From assembly GCA_026826555.1 (NCBI GenBank), contig JAKSZT010054335.1, positions 6,571,108 through 6,635,107 of the forward strand: 64,000 nucleotides of DNA, written 5' to 3'. Below are positions 13,601-25,855 of the stretch, one piece after another (the first letter of the stretch is position 1; every line of letters starts with the position of its first letter). This DNA comes from Tolypeutes matacus. Taxonomy: Eukaryota; Chordata; Mammalia; Cingulata; Chlamyphoridae. The translations under genes and the position numbers were made by a program. The notes under the pieces were generated by a model. The model was not told where the DNA came from and ran no database searches. It saw only the letters and a program-made list of their open reading frames with translations.

Positions 13601-13644
<44 letters not shown>
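13592..13644 (+). repeat. (GAT)n microsatellite
   Basis: About 17 units of a GAT/ATG trinucleotide, nearly perfect, directly adjoining the SINE at 13645. It probably arose from that SINE's 3' tail. Confidence 0.97.
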
Positions 13645-13649
<5 letters not shown>

Positions 13650-13727
13650 AGAGGTACCAGGGGCCGGGTATTGAACCCAGGACCTTGTTGTATGTGGAAA
13701 GCCAGCACTCAACAACTGAGCCACCTT
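13645..13727 (-). mobile_element. short tRNA-head SINE, antisense
   Basis: Reversed tRNA-like head: GGTACCAGGGGCCGGGTATT, then CCAGGACC, and ending CAACAACTGAGCCACC. On the minus strand its tail would be (ATC)n. It is shorter than the DAS dimers and like the copies at 20326 and 59295. Confidence 0.75.
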
Positions 13728-14436
13728 TTTGAGATTATTGGTTTAAGAGCTTTATTCTTTCCTAATATAAGTATTTAATGCTATAAATTTCCCTCTAAGC
13801 ACTGCTTTAGCTGCACCCACAGATTTGATATGTTGTATATTAATTTTCATTACATTCAAAATATTTTCTGATTTCCCTTGAATGTCATCTTTGATCCCTG
13901 GATTACTTAGGAATGTATGGTTAAATTTCAAAGGGATTGTAGATATTCTTGTTCTCTTTCTGTTACTGGTTTCTAGTTTGATTCCACTATGGTCAGAGAA
14001 TATACTTTGTATGATTTCAATTCTTTTTAAAAGATTTTTTTTTTTTTTATAACCCAGAATGTGGTATATCTTGGTGAATGTTCCATAGACTCATTAAAAA
14101 GTGTATATTCTTTTGTTGGATTCAGTCCGCTACAAATATCAATAAGATCTAGTGTATTGATGGTATTTGGTTTTTTTAAATAATTTTTGCTGATACTTTT
14201 GTCTATTAGTTCTATCTATGACTGCAAGAGGAGTTATTAAGTCTCTGACTACAATTGTGTATACATTTAATATAATTCTTGCTGTGTTAGAATTTAGTCT
14301 ACCTTTTTATTATTTGATTTCTGTTCATTGTCTCTGTATTTCCTCTCTTTCCCCTTTCCTGACTTTTTAAGTTATTTCAGCATTTTAAATATTATATTTT
14401 AATTTATTAATTGTGTTTTTTACTGTCTCTTTATGT

Positions 14437-14460
14437 GTGTGTGTGTGTGTGTGTGTGTGT
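14437..14460 (+). repeat. (GT)n microsatellite
   Basis: About 12 GT units in L1 copy B. Confidence 0.95.
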
Positions 14461-15249
14461 CTGTATTTAAGTAACTGCTATCCGAAATACAAAATAACTT
14501 ATTTAACTTTTTAGAGTCTATTGATAAAAAATACTTTACTACTTCAATTGGAATATAGAAACATTTACACATTATAGGTTTCTTTGCCTTCCCAACTTTA
14601 TGTTCCAGTTGTCTTTTATATTCATTCTATATACATTGAAAACTCCATCAGACAATATTAGCATTTTGCTTTCTTACTGTCAAGTATATCTTAAAAATTT
14701 TATTTATCCAGATATTTACCAGTTCTTTTGCTCCTTCATTCTGGATGTTCCAAGTTTCCTTCTGGCATCATTTCCTTTCTCCCTGAAGAACTTCCTTTAG
14801 CAATTCTTTTAGTACAGATCTGCATCTTTTAGTTTTCCTTCATCTGAGAATGTCGTTATTTTACCTTCATTCCTGAATGGTATTTTTGCTGGATATGTAA
14901 TTCTGGTCTGATAGTTCTTTTCATTTAGTACTTTTCAAATGTTACGCTACGCTCTTCTGGCCTTAGTAGATTCTGACAAAAATCCGCAGTCATTCAAATC
15001 ATTATTTTCCTATAGGAAAATTGTTTATGTCTGGCTGCTTTCAAGATTTCATCTTTGTCTTCAACAAGTTTGATTATGATGCATTTGGGTGTGAATTTCT
15101 TTGGGTTTACCTTATTTGAGATTTGCTCTGCTTCTTGAATCTATAGTTTTATGTCTTTTGTGACACTTGGGATAGTTCCTTCTGGAACTCCACTGACACA
15201 AACATTTTGTTATTGTCCCACAGATCCTTGAGACTGTTAATTTTTTTTT

Positions 15250-15920
15250 TTTTTAATTCTCAAATTTTATTTTATTTTCAAATGGCAAAAGAATGTTGCA
15301 ATTATTTCTTGCAACATTCATGAGAAAAAGCCACGATAATTGATAGGTTACAGGAAAATGGAGAAACAGACAGCTGTGTCCCAGGTGTTACAACCAAACA
15401 CATTACAATCTTAGCCATTTCTTGTGAATCTATGCTTTTGTAACAATAATAATTTAAAAAACAAAACCAATGCCAAAATCTCATAATTCTTGAAATCCTG
15501 TCCTCAAAACATATAATTATGGAATATTCTGCAAACTATTAATGGGAATTAGGAAGAAAAACACAGCAACCTGCAGAAATCATCCAACTAGCTCTTCATT
15601 CATGGGTTACTAAATGGATTATAAGGTCAGAAGTGTATCCAATAGAGAAATAAGGCCTTAGTTTTTCTCTAAATGTATCAGTGAAATTAGAGCTAGGAAA
15701 ACTATTATCCAAATTATAAAATGAAACCCCTAACAACGCATTGTAAAAAAAAAAAATTGCCCATCTGTCTGATTTTACTGTATCCATAGCAGTGCAGGTA
15801 TAAGACCAGGGACTGATTGATCAGCATCCATCTTTTGGGAATAAGGATGTAAGAGCATATCAACAGAAACAGTCTTTACACACACTTACAGACCATTTAC
15901 CCTTGCCTCTTACGTCTTCC
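15250..15920 (-). pseudogene. retrocopied mRNA 3' end (processed, 5'-truncated), gene unknown
   Basis: A 670 nt segment is inserted in L1 copy B and flanked by TGTTAATTTTTT direct repeats (about 15236-15247 and 15925-15936). On the minus strand it ends with AATAAAATAAAATTTGAGAATT and then poly(A), so it carries a poly(A) signal and tail at the right spacing. It has no L1 or SINE landmarks and no long ORF. It looks like the 3'UTR of a host gene mobilised by L1. I do not recognise the source gene. Confidence 0.7.
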
Positions 15921-16158
15921 TTCTGTTAATTTTTTTCAGTCTTTTCCTCTCTATTATTCAGATTGGATCATTTCTATTGACCCATCTTCAAGTTCACTAA
16001 CTCCTCTGTTATCCCCAATCTATCAACTCCACTCAGGATTTTTGTTCAGTTATTATATTTTTAGTTCTAAAATTTGTATTTTGTTCTTCTTTAAACCTAC
16101 TTTTTTTACTGAGACATTTTATTTTAATATTTGTTACAAGACTGTTAATGATTGTTTT

Positions 16159-16189
<31 letters not shown>

Positions 16190-17084
16190 GCATTTTATAA
16201 TAGCCCCTTGTCAGGTAACTCCCACATCTGTGTCATCTTGTCATTGTCTTCTTTCATTGTTTTTTCTCATGTGAGTTGAGATTTTCATGGTTGTTTATAA
16301 GCTGAGTAATTTTAGATTTTTATCATGGACCTTTAAATATTACATTGTGAGACTCTGGGTCTTATTTGAATACTGCAGAGAATGTTGATATGTTTGTTTT
16401 AGGAAACAGCTGACCGAGTTAGCTCCAGGTCGCAGGTTGGAACTGTCGTTTCGGCATCAACTCAGTTTCAAATCTTCTGCGGTGCTATTTGGCTCTCTCA
16501 TGGGCGTCACCTAGGGGTCACCTTGGTTCTTCAAGTCTTTGGTATGCTAATTATGAACAGTTCCAAGCATGCACAGGTTGCAGGTGAGCCTGGGAGTGCA
16601 TAAAAAAGTTACTGGGGTTGCTTTCCACTGTCTCCCAGGACTTTGTAGTTTCCTGGGTTTCCAGTAAGGACTGCGTACCTCCACGGTTGTGCCACATCCG
16701 GGCCGACCACTGGGAGAACAGAGGGAGAGAAGAGAGTTTGGGCTGCAGGTGCCTCTTGTTGCCACCTTGCTACCACTCCCCTCACTGCCACCACAGAATT
16801 GCCTGGAGTCTGGGGTATGGGAGACCAAAAAGGAGAGGGAAAATCCTGGGGGGTTTCCTCTGCTCTCTTTGAGCTTTCGGGAGTTCCTTTTCCTACTTTT
16901 TGAACCAGGCTTCTCTGAGAAGTCTCTCTCACTCACCATGCTCTCGTCTGGGTTTTGGATTTTGTTGAGTATAGCCTGGGCTATACCTTAGGGGGAAACT
17001 GGTGAACCCACCATTGGTTCAGGGTGCTTTGAATTTGGCCGCCTTCTCCCGGCCACCTGTTTCTGTGTACTTTTCAGTGTTCCC

Positions 17085-17286
17085 AAAGAGCTATCTTGGA
17101 AGCATTTGAGCGCCCGCCTCCCACACGGGAGGCACAGGTTTGGTTCTGGTGCCTCCTGAAAACAAAAAAGCAACAAGCAAAAAAAATAAAAAACCAACTC
17201 AGGGAAGTCCATGCTGCACTGGCTTCCCACATTTGAGGTCCTGGGCTCAGTTCCCGGGACCCAGTACCAAAAAAAAAAAAAAAAAG
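17085..17286 (+). mobile_element. two tandem short tRNA-head SINE units
   Basis: The first head is at about 17097-17160 (AGCGCCCGCCTCCCACACGG, then GGTTTGGTTCTGGTGCC) with an A-rich linker. The second is at about 17205-17266 (ACTGGCTTCCCACATTTGAG, then GGGCTCAGTTCCCGGG), followed by an A17 tail. It lies at the 5' edge of L1 copy B. Confidence 0.75.
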
Positions 17287-17289
17287 GCT

Positions 17290-18149
17290 ATATTATGTAT
17301 TCTGTCCAGGTCTTATATTTGCCTTCAGAGGCAGAGAAAGGGTTGCATGCCTTTACTCTGTTTTACCCAGAACTGGAACCTCTAAATGAGCTCATTTAGA
17401 AATTTCATTTTCTAACTAACTAATCTTTATAAACAGGACAACAGTTGATGTTGTTAATAAAGGTTCCATTAAGTGAACAAATTTCATGGTTTTCCATTTG
17501 TTCTTTCAGCTTTTTTTAATGCCACCATAACATCAGCTGCACATAATGCTATTTTGTTCTCATCTTTTCATCATATAATTCTCACTGTACTTTTCTATTC
17601 ACACCTTCTAACCAGCCTCGTGGGTGAATGTAGTCTGGCCATTTCTTTGCAACTCGGGTAATTTCCTTGGCATACAGCTTCCACTCACAATCCACATCAG
17701 GGCAGGCATGGAAGCAGTGAGACTGGATGTAGGCTCAGCTATATGCGATACAGTTCTGAGAAAAGTCATGTGGGAATCTTCATTGAAGTCCCCTGATTTG
17801 GAGTGCACCCTCAGTATGACTTTGTGCTTACTTCAGAAGTAATTGACACTTCCAAAAGGCAGACTTTTGAACTTATCAAGTTGGGTCTAATTTCAGAACA
17901 AATTTACATGTCACTCTTTTAAAATGCAAATCTTTACAGAAATCATACCTGAAAATTGAGCTGGCATCTGGTCTCTGCCACACTCAGAAAGTGGGATAGG
18001 ATCTCAGTGGAGGTGCAAATGCATTCACATGTAACACAGAGTCCATGCTAGGGTCTCTTTACCCCTGTGACCTTCCTATCACCATGAGTGATTTGTTAAG
18101 AAATGTTCAGCCTCTTATTAAGAACTGGGAAGATGATAATCCAACCTTG
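17290..18149. other. non-coding intronic sequence, no recognised element
   Basis: AT-rich, with no exon or repeat family that I can support. Confidence 0.4.
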
Positions 18150-18330
18150 GTCACTGTGATGAAGTGGAAGGACACAGAATGCTTGAGCAGTGGGGTCAGC
18201 TGAGGCCAGCCTGGTTCCAGCTTCATGGTGGGAATAGGGTCAGGCTGCATGCAGACTCCCGTGGTGTCCCCTCCGTCCCACTGAGCCTTGGATACTTCAT
18301 CTATGAAATATGTTACTTGTCTCTCAAGGT
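18150..18330 (+). repeat. probable MIR fragment
   Basis: The end CTGAGCCTTGGATACTTCAT and CTATGAAATATGTTACTTG follows the MIR core (the 'cctcagtttcctcatctgtaaaatg' region). It is cut off by the LTR at 18331. Confidence 0.55.
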
Positions 18331-19003
18331 GTATTAGTCAGCCAAAGGGGTGCTGATGCAAAGTATCAGAACTCTGTTTACTTTTATAAAGGGTATTTAT
18401 TTGGGGTAGAAGCTTACAGTCACAAGGCCCTAAAGAGTCCAACTCAAGGTACCATAAGAGGTACTTCCTCACCCAAAGTCATTGGCCACATGTTGAAGCA
18501 AGATGTTCAATCCCAGTCAATCCCCAGTCCTGGTATGTGGGCAATGTCTGTGAGGATTCAGCCTTCCCTCTTCCTCTTAAGGCTCTCTGGTCCCCGCTTC
18601 TTCCAATCTCAGCTGTAGGCTGGCATAAGGCTTCTCTCTCTCTCCCTGGGCTTGTTTCTTTCTGGGTTCAGCTGCTCTTTTCCCTTCATAAGGTCAGCTG
18701 TCGACGGTCAGGCTCATCTCTCTTCCTGGGGCCTCTGCCATGTCTGTGGAGCTGTCTTTTTTCCTCTGTGTCTCTACTTCCCTGTGACAGTCTGTTTTAT
18801 CAGCCCACCAAGGGGGCTGGGACTCAATGCTGAGTCGCACTCTAATGACATGGTTGAATCAAAGCCCTAATCTTAACAAAATTTAATCATACGTCTCAGC
18901 TAATATAATACAATCAAAGGGTTCTCATGCCCAGAGGAACAGATTAGTTTACAAACATAATATCTGCTTTTGGAAGTCATAAATAATATCAAACTGCTAC
19001 ACA
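18331..19003 (-). mobile_element. solo MaLR-type LTR, antisense
   Basis: On the plus strand it runs TGTATTAGTCAGCC to CAAACTGCTACA, so it has TG..CA ends. The flanking five bases are CAAGG and CAAGA, a near match to an LTR-type target duplication. The internal order (TATTTATTTGGGGTAG, CTTCC-rich middle, TCTAATGACATGG) matches reversed MST/MLT-type LTRs. No retroviral genes are present. Confidence 0.7.
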
Positions 19004-20325
19004 AGATCAGACTGTTAAGAATAAATGAGACTTCTAAGAAGATGGAGGATTAGAGACACACAGGACTCACTTCTCTCCCAGAAAAAATAGCTAGAGGACA
19101 GGCAGAAATGACATAGGAAAAAAAAAGATGTTTTCAGGTTTAGGACACCAGGGGAAGCTTGGATACCACCCAGAAGAGAGAGGAATACAGGAAAAGAATC
19201 TCGCCAGGAAAACTGTGAGTGGAAGCTGTATCTGCAGCAGCTGGTGCCCTTACCCCCACCCTCAGAGCAGACTTTGAATTCTCCGGCCTCTGGCCAGCGG
19301 CTATGGACAGAGGAGGGTGCAGGGATCCACCTCCCCAGGAAACAGGAGAGAGAGAGGGACACAGCCTAAGGCCGACTCAGCTTTTGACCCACATATTTGG
19401 TCTGCTGTGTCCCAGGAGCCCTTCCAGGCCTGGAGGGACCGCACCATTGTTTGCCTTGGGACCCGATAAGAGACTAAAGAGATCTGGGACTAAAGAGATA
19501 CAACCCTCTCAGTCTCCCTCTCTGCTGACAGGGGCTGGTTGTTGAGGACGCAGAAGGGAGTGGAATCATTTCCTATCTGGGAAAAGGGAGGGGGCTGCCG
19601 GCAAAGGTTGCAGAACAGCCTCAGAGAAAGTCTGATTGCAAAGCTCGGAATAGCCCCCAGGCAGGGTCCTCTATCACGCTGTTGCAGTGGGGTTGCAGGA
19701 ACCCACTCCCACCAGGCTTTGAACTGAGAGGGCTGCCCAAGAGCACCATCTGCTGGCCAAGGAAGTGCACACGAGGAAATTAAAAGTAAATAAGTAAGAG
19801 GCTTTTTTCAGCCTTTTCAGCCTCTCTCCCCAAGGTCCTTTAAGTGGGTCTGCAACCCATTATTGGGTCCATGGTCCAGATTTGAGCAACTAAGCAGGGA
19901 TAATCCTAAAGAGCTAGAACAGGTCGAACCAAGAATCAAATAACGGCAGTAACCACGACTCCCACGACTAAATCCCTACACAAGAGAGAGAAATTGAGCA
20001 TCAGAATAAACTCACCATCATAAACATGTGCCTAGAAAGCAGCAAAATATTATAAGCCATACTAAGAAAATGGAAGAAAGGGCCCAAGGAAAGGAATATA
20101 TCAAAGTCACCCAGATGAGACATAGAATTTAAGATACCTAATCAGTGAGGTTCATACAAATCTCCTAAATCAAACCAATGAGTTGAAAGGCAATATGGCT
20201 AAGATATAAAGGACATTAAGAAGACACTGGGCAAGCACAACAAATAATTTGAAAACCTGAATAGAAAAATAACAGAGCTTACAGGAATGAAAGACACAAT
20301 AGGCTAATCAAAAACATATTAGAGC

Positions 20326-20434
20326 GGTCAGCCGATGTGGCTCAGTGGTTGAGCACTGGCTTCCTACATAAGGTCCCAGGTTCAATCCCCAGTCCTGGTA
20401 TGTAAAAATAAAATAAAATAAAATAAAAAATAAA
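20326..20434 (+). mobile_element. short tRNA-head SINE with AAAAT-type tail
   Basis: Head GCCGATGTGGCTCAGTGGTT, then GGTCCCAGGTTCAATCCCCA with an intact B-box-like GGTTCAATCCC. The tail is (AAAAT)n. It is about 75 nt plus tail, without the DAS body, and is nested in L1 copy C. Confidence 0.82.
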
Positions 20435-22356
20435 GGCATATGACAGCAGACTCAAAATGGTAGAAGAAAGAATAAATGATGCAGAAGACAGAACAGCTGA
20501 AATTGAAGACAGAACAGAGAGACAATGAGAAAAATTGAGCAGGGGCTCAGGGAGTTGAATGGTAACAGGAAGTACAACAACATGCATGTAAGGGGAGTTC
20601 CAGAAGAAGAGAAGGGTAAAGGGGCAGAAAGAGTGAAGAAATAATGGCTGAAAATTTCCAAACTCTCATGACAGAAATGAATTTACATGTCCAAGAAGCA
20701 CAGCATACCCTCATCAGAACAAATCCAAATAGACCTACTCCAAGATGACACATACTACTCAGAATGCCAAATGACAAAGACAAAGAGAAAATTCTGAGAG
20801 CAGCAAGGGAGAAGCAAACCGTCACATACAAGGGATGCCCAGTAAGAGCTAGTGCAGATTTCTCATCAGAAATCATGGAGGCGAGAAGATAATGATATGA
20901 TATAATTAGGTTACTGAAAGAGGAAAATTACCAGCTGAGAATATCCAGCAAAATTGTCCTTCAAATATGAAGGTGAGTTTAAAATATTTGCAAATAAACC
21001 GAAACTAAGAGAATTTGTTAAAAAAAAAAGAATCTGGATTGCAGGAAGCATTAAAGGGATCCTTACAGCCTGAAAGAAAAAGGAGAGCTCGGAGGAGAGT
21101 GTAGAAGGGAAGACTATCAGAAAGGATAACCATAAGAGTAAGAAGACAAGCAAAAATAAGATATGACATGAAATCCAAAGAATAAAATGGTGGAAGTAAT
21201 TAATGCATTTTGCAGTAATATCATTGGATGTGAATGGATTAACTCACCAATAAAAAAATATAGATTGACAGAGTGGATAAAAAACATGAGCCATCCATAT
21301 GATCCCTTAGATCCAGGGGTTCAAATCAGCTGAAAGTAAAAGGTTGGGAAAAGATACTCCATACAAACAGTAATCAAAAAAGAACAGGGGTACCTATATT
21401 GATATCAGACAAAACAGACTTTAAATACAAAAAAAAATTTAAGAGATGCTAAGGCCATTATATATGAATAAAAGGTACAATCCACCAATAAGAAATAAGT
21501 CATAAATATCTATGCATCTAACAAGGTTGCCCCAAAATACATGAGGCAAACTCTGGCAAAACTGGAGGGAGAAATAGACACCTCTACAATAATCACTGGA
21601 AACTTCAACACCCCACTCACATCATTAGATAGAACAACTAGACAGAAGATCAACAAAGGAAACAGAGAACTTGAACATATGATAAATGAGCTAGACATAA
21701 CAGACATATACAGAACATGATATCCTAAATCAGTGGATTATACCTTCTTTCAAGTGCTCATGGATATTACTCCAGGATAGACCACATGTTGAGTCACAAA
21801 ACAGGTCTCCATAAATATAGAAAGATTGAAATTATACAAAGCAGCTTCTCAGATTAAAATGGAATGAGGCTGGAAATCAATAATAGACAGGAAAGGGGGA
21901 AATTCACAAATGTGTGGAGGCTGAACAACATACTCCTAAGCAATCAGTGGGTCAAAGAAAAATTGTAATAGAAATTAGTAAATATCTCAAGACAAATGAA
22001 AACGAGAACACAGCTTATCAGAACTTAGGGGATACAGCAAAGGTAGTGCCGAGTGGGAAATTTATAGCCCTAAATGCCTATATTAAAAAAAAGAAGGAAA
22101 AGCTAAAATCAAAGACATAACTGAACACCTGGATGAACTAGAAGAACAGCAAGCCAATCCCAGAACAAGGAGAATGAAAGAAATAATAAAGATTAGAGCA
22201 GAAATAAGTGAAATTGAGTAGAAAAAAAAAAATAGAGAAAATCAACAAAACCAAAAGCTGGTTCTTTGAGGACATTAGTAAAATTGACAACCCCCTAGCT
22301 AGATGAACAAACAAAAAAGAAGATGCAAATAAATAAACTTAGAAATGAATGAGGGG

Positions 22357-22539
22357 AGGGAAGCGGCTGTGCTTCGGTCAGTGGGGCTCCCGTTTGCCAA
22401 ATGGGAGGCCCCGGGTTCGGTTCCCGGGGCCTCCTGGTGGGGGCGGGCCCGCCCGCACAGCATGGTTGGCTGACCCGGCGGGCACGGGCAGCAGGAGGGG
22501 GATGAATGAATAAGTAAATAAAATCTTAAAAAAAAAAAA
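22357..22539 (+). mobile_element. young DAS-type SINE with perfect 16-bp target duplication
   Basis: Perfect direct repeats AGAAATGAATGAGGGG (22341-22356 and 22540-22555) flank it. The head has an A-box-like stretch and the B-box-like GGTTCGGTTCCC. The body is GC-rich, followed by AATAAGTAAATAAAATCTT and an A13 tail. It is closely similar to the copy at 49809. Confidence 0.95.
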
Positions 22540-25500
22540 AGAAATGAATGAGGGGGTGTTATGACCCCACAGAAATATAAAGGATCATAAGAGGATATTA
22601 TGAAAAACTGTATGCCAACAAATTAGACAACCTAGATGAAATGGACAAATTTCTAGAAATGCACAACCTACATTGACTCTACAAGAAATACAAGAACTCA
22701 TCAAGGTAATCACACTTAAAGAGATTGAATCAGTCATCAAAAATCTCCCAACAAAAGTCCAGGGCCAGATGGCTTTACAGGTCAATTCTACCAAGGATTT
22801 CAAGAATTAACACCAATCCTGTCTAAACTCTTCCAAAAAATTGGAGAGGAGGGAAAATTACACAACACATTTTATGAAGCAAACATCACCCTAATACCAA
22901 AACCAGATGGAGATACTACAGGAAAAGAAAATCACAGACCAATCTCTCTAATAAGTATAGATGTAAAAATGTACAACAAAATACTTGCAAGTAGAATCCA
23001 ACAGCATATTAAAAGAATTATATGCCAGAACCAAGTGGGATTTATTCCTGGTATGCAAGGGTGGCACAACACAAGAGCAATTCACGTAATACACCACATT
23101 AACAAATTGATGGGAAAAAACCCACATAATCACCTTGATCACCGCAGAAAAGGCATTTGACAAAACCCAGCATCCTTTCTTGATAAAAACACTTAGAAAG
23201 ATAAGAATAGAAGGAAAGTTCCTAACTATAATAAAGGATATATATGAAAAACCCACAGCCAGCATCGTTCTCAATGGGGAAAGGTTGAAAGCTTTCCCTC
23301 TAAGATCCGGAACAAGACAAGGATGCCCACTGTCACCATTGTTATTCAACATTGTACTAGAAGTTCTAGCGAGGGCAATTAGACAAGAAAAAAATAAATA
23401 AAAGGCATCCAAATAGGAAAAAGAAAGGTAAAACTCTCACTCTTTGCAGATAACATAATCCTATATTTAGAAAATTCTGAAATGTCTGTAACAAAGTTTC
23501 TTGGCTAATAAACGAGTCCAGCTAAGTGACAGAATACAACATCAACATGCAAATATTAGTAATGTTTCTGTACCCTAGTATTATTGAACAATCTGAGGAG
23601 GAAATCAGGAAAAATTCCATGTACAATTGCAACAAAAAGACTCAAATGCCTAGGAATAAAAAAAAAAACTAAACAAATGGAAAGACATTCCATTTGGGGT
23701 TGGAAGACTAAATATCATGAGGATGTCAATCCTACCCAAACTGATGTATAGATTCAATGCAATACTAGTCAAAATTCCAACAGCCTACAAAAAGGCAATT
23801 ACCAAATTTATTTTGAAGGGAAAGTACACCCAAATAGCCAAAAGCATTCTAAAAAAGAAGAGCGATGTGGGAAGACTCTCACTGTCTGACCTTGAAACAT
23901 GTTACAAAGCTATAGTGGTCAAAACTGCATGGTACTGGCTAAAGAAAGATGCATCGATCCTGGAATAGAACTGAGAGTCCAGAAACAGACCCTCATCACC
24001 TCTATGGCCAACTGGTTTTTGACAAAAGTACCAAGTCCATGTTCCTGGGACAAAACAGTCTCTTCAAGAAATGGTGTTGGGAGAACTGGATATCTATAAC
24101 CAAAAGAAAGAAAGAGGACCCCTATCTCACTCCCTATACAAGAATCAACTCAAAATGGATCAAAGACCTAAATATAAAAGCCAGGACCATAAAACTACTA
24201 GAAGAAAATGTAGGGAAACATCTTCAAGATCTTGTGGTAGGCAGTAGTTTTTCAGACCTTACATCCAAAGCACGAGTAACAAAAGGAAAAACAGATAAAG
24301 GCCCTCCTCAAAATTAAACACTTTTGCACCTCAAAGGACCTTGTCAAAAGGATGAAAAGGCAGTCAACTCAATGGGAGAATTATTTGGAAATCACATATC
24401 CAATAAGGGTTTAATATCCATAATAGATAAAGAGATGCTAAAACTCAACAATAGAAAAGAGAAATGATCCAAGTTAAAAAATGGGCCAAAGACTTGAATA
24501 GACATTTCTCCAAAGAAGAAATACAAATGGCAAAAAAAACACATGAAGAAATGCTCAACATCACTCATGATTAGGGAAATGCAAATCAAAACTACAATGA
24601 GATATCATTTCACACCCATCAGAATGGCCACTATTAAAAAGACAGAGAACTACAAGTGTTGGAGAGGATGTGGAGAGATAGGATCACTTCTTCACTGTTG
24701 GTGGGAATGCAGGATGGTACAACCACTATGGAGGACTGTTTGGCAGTTCCTATAGAAGTTGAATATAGACTTGCCATGTGACCCTGCAATACCACTACTG
24801 GGTATATACCCAGAAGAACTGAGAGCAGTGACACGAACAGACATCTGCACACCGATGTTCATAGCCACATTATTCACCATTGCCAAAAGCTGGAAACAAC
24901 CCAGGTGTCCATCAACAGATGAATGGATAAACAAACTGTGGTCTATTCACACGATGGAATATTATGCAGCTGTAAGAAGAAATGAAGTCGTAAAGCATAT
25001 GGCAACATGGATGAACTGGAGGACATTATGTTGAGCGAAGCAAGCCAGACACAAGAGGACCAGCACTGCAGGATTGTGCCCTTGTGAACTAAATATAATG
25101 AACAGACTCATGGAGTTAATAACTAGCATATGGGTCACCAGACAATAGAAAGATGAGGGTTACCCTGTGCAGAATCGGTGCAAAGGCTGTTTGTCAATCT
25201 TTGGAAATGAATGGAAATGGTGAGAGCACATCACAGTGTTTGTAACTAGCAGAGCTAATATGTGGGTATGACAGTGGTTGAAAGGGAAAGTCTAAGGTCA
25301 CGTCCATTACTAGGGAAAGCTAAACGTAACAGGGGACTGTATGGCATGGCAAAACCTCATGTGAAATATGAATATGGGTGATGCATGTAGAAGACTTTTT
25401 CTTTGAAACTGTGCAAATGTACATTAATGTTACAAGATGTTACTATCAGGCAAAAATACAACACACAAAGCAAAATATGGACAGTAGTGTATAGTAGTGT

Positions 25501-25855
25501 ATTAATAATCCTCCATTAAGGGTAAAAAAAAAAAGTCTACTAAGTGAAAGAAACTAGACAAGAGGTACTGCCTATTGTTTGACTCCATTTGTACAAAACA
25601 GAAATACAAATAAATTAGGCACAATAGCAGGTATGTATGGCGGGGAAGCAGCGATTGAGAGGTGATTATTAAGGGTAGAATTTTCTTTTTTGTTTATTAT
25701 TGTTGTTACTGGAATAATGACAATGCTCTAATGATGATTGAAGTGAGGAATGCACAGCTACATGATTATACCAGATACCACTGATTGTACACTTTGGATG
25801 GATTTATGCTTTATTGATGTGTGTCAATAAAATTGATTAAAAAAGAATGAATGAG

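Larger units (their letters stand above)
9765..17040 (-). mobile_element. L1 LINE, antisense, long and broken, with four nested insertions (copy B)
   Basis: The plus strand runs from the reversed 3'UTR (near 9780) through the reversed ORF2 C-terminus (10320-11280), continuing ORF2 (11735-14600) and the 5' portion (14800-16500) to near 17040. Insertions interrupt it at 9882-10283 (dimeric SINE), 11283-11732 (MaLR LTR), 13592-13727 (SINE plus trinucleotide run) and 15250-15920 (retrocopied transcript). Without these it is about 5.6 kb. No ORF survives. Confidence 0.8.
19029..25842 (+). mobile_element. near full-length but defective L1 LINE, sense (copy C)
   Basis: It starts with an L1-like 5'UTR (AGAAGATGGAGGATTAGAG) and runs through ORF1-like sequence (20440-21180), the ORF2 endonuclease region (21300-22300), RT (22900-23480), the ORF2 C-terminus (24540-25035) and a 3'UTR with CAATAAAATTGATTA (25825-25839). 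Frames are broken repeatedly. RT peptides such as [20 protein letters not shown] and [20 protein letters not shown] survive, but the catalytic box reads FADN instead of FADD, and the C-terminal piece reads [20 protein letters not shown]. It carries SINEs at 20326 and 22357. It cannot retrotranspose. Confidence 0.88.

Noticed and set aside
22357..22539. tRNA gene
   Set aside because: The A/B-box-like head is part of a SINE with a body, A tail and target duplication. The cloverleaf is not intact.
23135..23401. Reverse transcriptase ORF as a functional gene
   Set aside because: It is an L1 ORF2 remnant. Upstream and downstream frames are broken and the catalytic box reads FADN rather than FADD.
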